Below, in pieces: positions 21,250-24,536 of a stretch of DNA of 24,536 nt. Source of the stretch: a virus; IMG/VR virus record IMGVR_UViG_3300002514_000236, positions 1 through 24,536 of that record; one strand, given 5' to 3'. The translations under genes were made by a program, and so were the position numbers. The stretch's first letter is position 1, and each line of letters begins with the position of its first letter. Under the pieces are notes generated by a model. It was given only the letters and a program-made list of their open reading frames with translations, was not told where the DNA came from and did no database searches.

Positions 21250-22587
21250 TTAAATTAAAGGAATATCGAAAACAGCGGGTTTGTTGTGCTTATTTTGAAT
21301 GATTAGAAACCCAGCAGAAGACGTAAAGCCTGAAGTTTCAGCATAAAAATTTCCAGTAAAAATACTAGGACAGGTTATACCTCTATAATCTCCAGAGTCT
21401 GAATGAATAGTTTCCATTTTAATTACAGGAACTTTGCTTTTTCTAGAATGCCAGTGTCCTTGAAGAACTAAATTAAAATACTTTTGTTTACCATATTTCC
21501 AGATAATCTGCTCTATGTTCTTTTTTGTGAAATTATGGTGTCCGTGTGTAAAGATATAGCAAATGTTATCTATTATTTCAGTAATTAAAATAGGATTATA
21601 TTTAATATTAACAGCTAATTCTTTATTTAAAAAATAAGAAATTAACTCTACTACTTCGCCCTTGGTGTCTTCTTTACTGCTTGAAGTAAGTCTATCGTGG
21701 TTTCCTGATACTAAATAAATAGAATGTAAATTAACTATCTTTTTAAAAAATGACAATAACAACTCATAGGCCATTATTATAATATTAGAGCCGTGGCCTT
21801 TATACATTAACTCCTTCCACGTTGAGGGATGATTTGTGCCTGTAAAACTTTCTATAATGTCTCCTAAGATAGATATATGAACTTCTGAATACTCTAAAGA
21901 ATTAATAGTGTCTGCAATTTCATCTAACATATCAGATATTTTATCTATGTCAAAATCTGGCGTTTTAATTAAACCCCTTATGTATGCTCCTATGTGAAAA
22001 TCTGCTAACGGTATAACACCTATCTTTGTAGTTAGTTTTTTCTTATTAGATATTTTTTTTCTTCCTTTAAGATGTTTCTTTAATATCTCTTTTGCCTGTT
22101 CGTATGCTTCTTCTTCTTTTAATCCTTTTTCTACACTTTCAAAGATTACTTTTATTTGATAATTTTCGCCCCATTTATTAGCCGTTTGTTTTACTGCTTT
22201 CCATTTTGTAGTATCAATTTTAGCAAACTTTATTAAATCTTCTTCTGTTTGTATTTTCTTTAATCCTGAGTAATCAAATGAAGCCGTTCCATTTTCGTAA
22301 TCTTCCTCCCATTTTGTATTTTCTTTTGTAGTCGTTAAAGCATAACTTGGAGTATTTTTTACAATTAAATTCTTATCTTTTATAAAATTGTTTATACTTC
22401 TTCTTATTGAATCTCCTTTATATCCTTGATTATATAATTTTGCTAAATAACCCCCTAGTTCTAATTGTTTAAATATAGTTGTTGAAGTGTGATGCCCTTT
22501 TATTATAATGTCTTCTATGACTGGAATTAAACCATCTAAAGCCACATAAATGCTATTTTTATTTCTAAAGCCTTTTTTCCTCCCCAT
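21250..22587 (-). CDS. Calcineurin-like metallophosphoesterase with N-terminal helical domain
   Basis: The 445-residue protein has all metallophosphoesterase motifs: PLADFHIG (Asp196, His198), ILGDIIES (Asp243), VSGNHDR (Asn296, His297, Asp298), FTHGHH (His348) and LQGHWHS (His378, His380). These bind two metal ions and cleave phosphoester bonds. The first 180 residues form another domain with a possible helix-turn-helix (GHHTSTTIFKQLELGGYLAK; IRRSINNFIKDKNLI) followed by a basic linker. The substrate may be DNA, RNA or a nucleotide; the N-terminus could supply specificity. Its start shares a base with the spanin stop (TAATG). Relatives appear in other Bacteroidota phages as far as I recall, with unclear substrates. 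Confidence 0.85.
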   Translation of the reverse strand: MGRKKGFRNKNSIYVALDGLIPVIEDIIIKGHHTSTTIFKQLELGGYLAKLYNQGYKGDSIRRSINNFIKDKNLIVKNTPSYALTTTKENTKWEEDYENGTASFDYSGLKKIQTEEDLIKFAKIDTTKWKAVKQTANKWGENYQIKVIFESVEKGLKEEEAYEQAKEILKKHLKGRKKISNKKKLTTKIGVIPLADFHIGAYIRGLIKTPDFDIDKISDMLDEIADTINSLEYSEVHISILGDIIESFTGTNHPSTWKELMYKGHGSNIIIMAYELLLSFFKKIVNLHSIYLVSGNHDRLTSSSKEDTKGEVVELISYFLNKELAVNIKYNPILITEIIDNICYIFTHGHHNFTKKNIEQIIWKYGKQKYFNLVLQGHWHSRKSKVPVIKMETIHSDSGDYRGITCPSIFTGNFYAETSGFTSSAGFLIIQNKHNKPAVFDIPLI

Positions 22588-23015
22588 TATATCAACTTAC
22601 CTAATTTTTTTAAGATAATTAAAACGCCTGTAAGCAAAGATAATATTAAAATGATTGTCTTATACTCTTGCCACCACGTAAGCTGCTTATAAACGACCTT
22701 TTCAACTTGTACGACTGTCTCCTTAATAATCGTATCGCCAAGGCACTCGACTTCGTGCCATATTTCCCTTGTGAGTGTATCATAGAAGTATTTTAAAATA
22801 ACTTTTTCATTATTAATAACTGTTGTGCTATCGTGTAAATGTATGTTTGTAATGGTATCATAAGTGTAATTATCTATTATAACTGTATCAATAACTCTAA
22901 TAGTGTCTAGTTCTATTAATTGAGGATTTTTTTTAAGCAATCTTTGAAGTCTCTGCTGAGGGCTACAACTGCTCAAAAAGAGTATAAGTAAAACTATTGC
23001 CGTATATCTTTTCAC
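22587..23015 (-). CDS. Candidate unimolecular spanin (lipoprotein with C-terminal TM)
   Basis: The 142-residue protein begins with a lipoprotein signal, MKRYTAIVLLILFLSSCS, whose lipobox LSSC would give acylated Cys17 in the outer membrane. The C-terminus has a transmembrane segment at about 119-135 (TIILILSLLTGVLIILK) with Lys after it. The middle is strand-rich. A protein anchored in both membranes is the design of phage T1 u-spanin, which fuses the membranes at lysis. Its start lies 53 bp inside the endolysin gene end, typical of lysis cassettes. The next gene starts at its stop. Function is inferred from topology; no homologue was recognised. Confidence 0.6.
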   Translation of the reverse strand: MKRYTAIVLLILFLSSCSPQQRLQRLLKKNPQLIELDTIRVIDTVIIDNYTYDTITNIHLHDSTTVINNEKVILKYFYDTLTREIWHEVECLGDTIIKETVVQVEKVVYKQLTWWQEYKTIILILSLLTGVLIILKKLGKLI

Positions 23016-23517
23016 TTCTTTTTATTATGTCTATAAATCTTTTAAACTGACTTTCTACTGCAAAGACTTGGCACCCAGCCGACCATTTATCAACTTGCTT
23101 ACTATCATTACCAGCTCTATGTATGTTAATGAAAAAAAAGCCTTCTTGAATGTACCCTTTATCGTGGTTTTCGTCTTTGTTGTTGTCTCTAAATACTTTT
23201 ACTGGACCTTTTTGTACTAATGCTTCTTTTCCTTTGTGTAATCCTAGTTTATACTTATATTGTCCTTCTACTAAAATTGCAGTTCCTTTTCTATTCATAG
23301 GGTTTTTCATCCAATATTTACCAGGGTCAGTAGTTGCTTTAAATATCTCCACAAAGTCAAAATCGTTTTTATATGCTATTCCTATAATGTCATCAAATTG
23401 ATTAGTATTTAATTGCCTTCTTATAGCAAAGATATTAACGTTATAGTCTCCTTTGTCGTAGAACCTATATCCATTCTTAGCGTATAAGTGCATTATATTA
23501 TCGTAGCTTACTTTCAT
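22963..23517 (-). CDS. Putative endolysin, L,D-transpeptidase (YkuD)-like
   Basis: The 184-residue protein has NIHRAGNDS (His133) followed by WSAGCQVF with Ser146, Gly148 and Cys149, the H...SxGC order of YkuD-type L,D-transpeptidase sites, with a nucleophilic Cys. The rest fits a small beta domain (AILVEGQYKYKLGLHKG; PVKVFRDNN). Position between the two-TM holin candidate and the spanin candidate supports action on peptidoglycan. No signal peptide is present, so release depends on a holin. It could cleave or transfer peptide bonds; catalysis is inferred from motif only. The gene is complete, starting at ATG 23517. Confidence 0.6.
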   Translation of the reverse strand: MKVSYDNIMHLYAKNGYRFYDKGDYNVNIFAIRRQLNTNQFDDIIGIAYKNDFDFVEIFKATTDPGKYWMKNPMNRKGTAILVEGQYKYKLGLHKGKEALVQKGPVKVFRDNNKDENHDKGYIQEGFFFINIHRAGNDSKQVDKWSAGCQVFAVESQFKRFIDIIKRSEKIYGNSFTYTLFEQL

Positions 23518-23535
23518 TTAAAGATTATTTAAAGA

Positions 23536-23751
23536 CTATTTAAACATCCCTCCAATAGTTCTAAGCCCTATTAAAGTACATCCAGCTACAAGAGTAGGAT
23601 TAAATAAATCAGCAGATACATCATAAAACTTTAAACCGTCAATAACAAAAGTAATTGCACAAAGTAATAAAAATATATTACCATAAAACTTTTTACTTGA
23701 AATCTTTCCGCCTGTTTTTTCTCTAAATAAATCACTTATAAATTTTTTCAT
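23536..23751 (-). CDS. Putative holin, two membrane segments
   Basis: The 71-residue protein has a charged N-terminus (MKKFISDLFREKTGGKISSK) and two hydrophobic segments (YGNIFLLLCAITFVIDGLKF and LFNPTLVAGCTLIGLRTIGG), which is a small class II-type holin pattern. Such proteins open the inner membrane so the endolysin can escape. Its start overlaps the coiled-coil gene stop as ATGA, and the endolysin candidate follows by 18 bp. The first segment contains an Asp, unlike many holins, so assignment stays tentative. Confidence 0.55.
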   Translation of the reverse strand: MKKFISDLFREKTGGKISSKKFYGNIFLLLCAITFVIDGLKFYDVSADLFNPTLVAGCTLIGLRTIGGMFK

Positions 23752-24104
23752 AATTCTAGTTTATTAATTAATAATTCCATTTTAGTCGTTAAATCTTGAA
23801 TGCTTAAATTAATAGCATTAAAAGACTGTTGTAAACCTCTTATTTCTGTATCTATGCCTTTAAATTGTTTAGAAAAAACCTCATTATTAGATTTAAGGTT
23901 TACTTCAAAATTCTTATATATCTCGTTTCTTCCTTGCCTTGCTTCTTTCTCTACTGACTTTATTTCTTTTTCGTGCTTAGTTACAGTCATAGCTAAATTA
24001 ATTATTTTTTCTTCTTGCTTTTCTGTTTCAAGTTTAATCTTAAACCAGCTAGAAAGAACAGCAACTAAAACACCACCGAAATATATATAATCTTTTATTT
24101 CCAT
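23748..24104 (-). CDS. Membrane-anchored coiled-coil protein of the lysis cassette
   Basis: The 118-residue protein has an N-terminal membrane segment (DYIYFGGVLVAVLSSWF) followed by a long charged coiled coil (KLETEKQEEKIINLAMTVTK ... KEIKSVEKEARQGRNEI). This is the look of an i-spanin-like or membrane scaffold protein, and similar genes often flank holins in Bacteroidota phages. It overlaps the 26-residue ORF at its start and the holin at its stop. It might modulate holin timing, or contribute to a second spanin pair, which is not proven. Confidence 0.55.
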   Translation of the reverse strand: MEIKDYIYFGGVLVAVLSSWFKIKLETEKQEEKIINLAMTVTKHEKEIKSVEKEARQGRNEIYKNFEVNLKSNNEVFSKQFKGIDTEIRGLQQSFNAINLSIQDLTTKMELLINKLEL

Positions 24105-24175
24105 TTTTCGCTAAAATACTTAAAAATTATCAAAGTAAGTAATATTATTTGAAATTCTAGTATTATATCTATCAT
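24095..24175 (-). CDS. 26-residue single-TM peptide
   Basis: ATG 24175 begins in ATGA overlap with the upstream stop and the frame ends at 24095, 9 bp into the next gene. The product MIDIILEFQIILLTLIIFKY plus six more residues has one hydrophobic segment then Lys and Glu. Coupled overlap on both sides supports a real gene. It may act with the lysis genes, but the role is unknown. Confidence 0.4.
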   Translation of the reverse strand: MIDIILEFQIILLTLIIFKYFSEKWK

Positions 24176-24420
24176 TCTACTGGCATTGGCTCACTCCAAG
24201 CCGAAGTTTGCATTAATTCTAATATCTCTGCGTGGTTGTAAGTTTCAACTGGAACTACTGAACCATCTGTTATAAATGTTGGAGTATATCCATCTTTCCA
24301 TTTAATTACAAATTGCGTATCATCTAAAGATTTTCTTATAGTGAAAGCGCTTGTTTCTCCTATTTGTGCAAAATCTATTTTGTCTATGTCTTCTAGTTTA
24401 ATTACTGCGTATGTTCTCAT
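24172..24420 (-). CDS. Small conserved hypothetical protein
   Basis: The 82-residue product MRTYAVIKLEDIDKIDFAQI... is mixed strand and helix, with a strand-rich core (FVIKWKDGYTPTFI) and an acidic end (SAWSEPMPVE). I recall similar small proteins just upstream of lysis genes in flavobacterial phages, where they are often called tail- or fibre-related. It has an ATG start with A-rich leader. The function is unknown. Confidence 0.55.
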   Translation of the reverse strand: MRTYAVIKLEDIDKIDFAQIGETSAFTIRKSLDDTQFVIKWKDGYTPTFITDGSVVPVETYNHAEILELMQTSAWSEPMPVE

Positions 24421-24431
24421 TATTTTTATTT

Positions 24432-24536
24432 TTAAGGTGTTTCTTCTACTATATCTGCTGCGTCCATATTATATGAAAGCGAATTATTTTCTGAATCAGG
24501 AGCATCTCCTACTCTGTCTTCTATTGTCATATTTGC
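24432..24536 (-). CDS. Small acidic protein, possibly partial
   Basis: The frame is open to the right edge; the visible Met (ATG 24530) starts 32 residues (MTIEDRVGDAPDSENNSLSY...) ending MDAADIVEETP at 24432. It is acidic with no membrane segment. Upstream codons GCA AAT are also open, so it may be the 3' end of a longer gene. The function is unknown. Confidence 0.45.
   Translation of the reverse strand, partial: ANMTIEDRVGDAPDSENNSLSYNMDAADIVEETP

Noticed and set aside
1-24536. Integrase, repressor, att site or tRNA
   Set aside because: No tyrosine or serine recombinase motif, CI-like repressor or cloverleaf was found in the window.

Overview
The window is part of an AT-rich, tightly packed genome of a tailed double-stranded DNA phage. 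Every gene I can support lies on the minus strand, so transcription runs from the right edge to the left edge. The host is most likely a member of the Bacteroidota, probably of the Flavobacteriaceae. The evidence is: translation starts preceded by A-rich leaders rather than Shine-Dalgarno sites, minus-strand promoters with a TAnnTTTG -7 box, and several proteins of Bacteroidota-phage type (XkdF-like protease, tail-fibre C-terminus, NinG, DUF3440 protein). I see no integrase, repressor, tRNA, IS element or CRISPR array.

In the order of transcription:
(1) 24536-21250 holds two small proteins, then a lysis cassette (26-residue membrane peptide, membrane-anchored coiled coil, two-TM holin candidate, YkuD-like endolysin candidate, and a lipoprotein with a C-terminal TM segment that looks like a unimolecular spanin). 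A complete calcineurin-like phosphoesterase follows.
(2) A promoter at 21132-21163 faces an early block, 21108-18530. It has two Cys-rich mini-proteins, a candidate annealing protein, a coiled coil, a winged-helix protein, a RecE/DUF3799-type PD-(D/E)XK nuclease and an SSB-like protein with a DDLPF tail, which looks like a recombination module.
(3) 18533-15753 carries an IbrB-like ParB/Srx-fold protein and an IbrA-like DUF3440 PAPS-reductase-family protein, plus small partners.
(4) 15425-15181 has no protein gene. It has a promoter, a nested stem structure with a possible pseudoknot, and a terminator-like T-run: a candidate small RNA.
(5) 15172-12381 is the replication module. A probable initiator gene contains 12-bp iterons next to a 9-bp AT-rich tandem repeat (a likely origin), followed by a RecA-fold helicase, small proteins and a NinG-like nuclease.
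(6) 12289-10727 has conserved small proteins and a sigma-factor-like gene whose promoter is almost the same as that of the small RNA, and which seems to start leaderless at GTG.
(7) 10755-1 is the late module: small and large terminase, a tail assembly chaperone with a T9 slippery site giving a -1 frameshift extension, tail proteins, tape measure, XkdF-type prohead protease and a probable scaffold running off the edge. Portal and major capsid genes are not in the window; the tail genes lie between terminase and protease.

The strongest points for a second look are the -1 frameshift chaperone, the intragenic origin, the promoter/structured-RNA/terminator unit with its competing GCCCTC/GAGGGC pairings, and the IbrA/IbrB pair. 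Assignments rest on motifs read by eye; no database search was possible.
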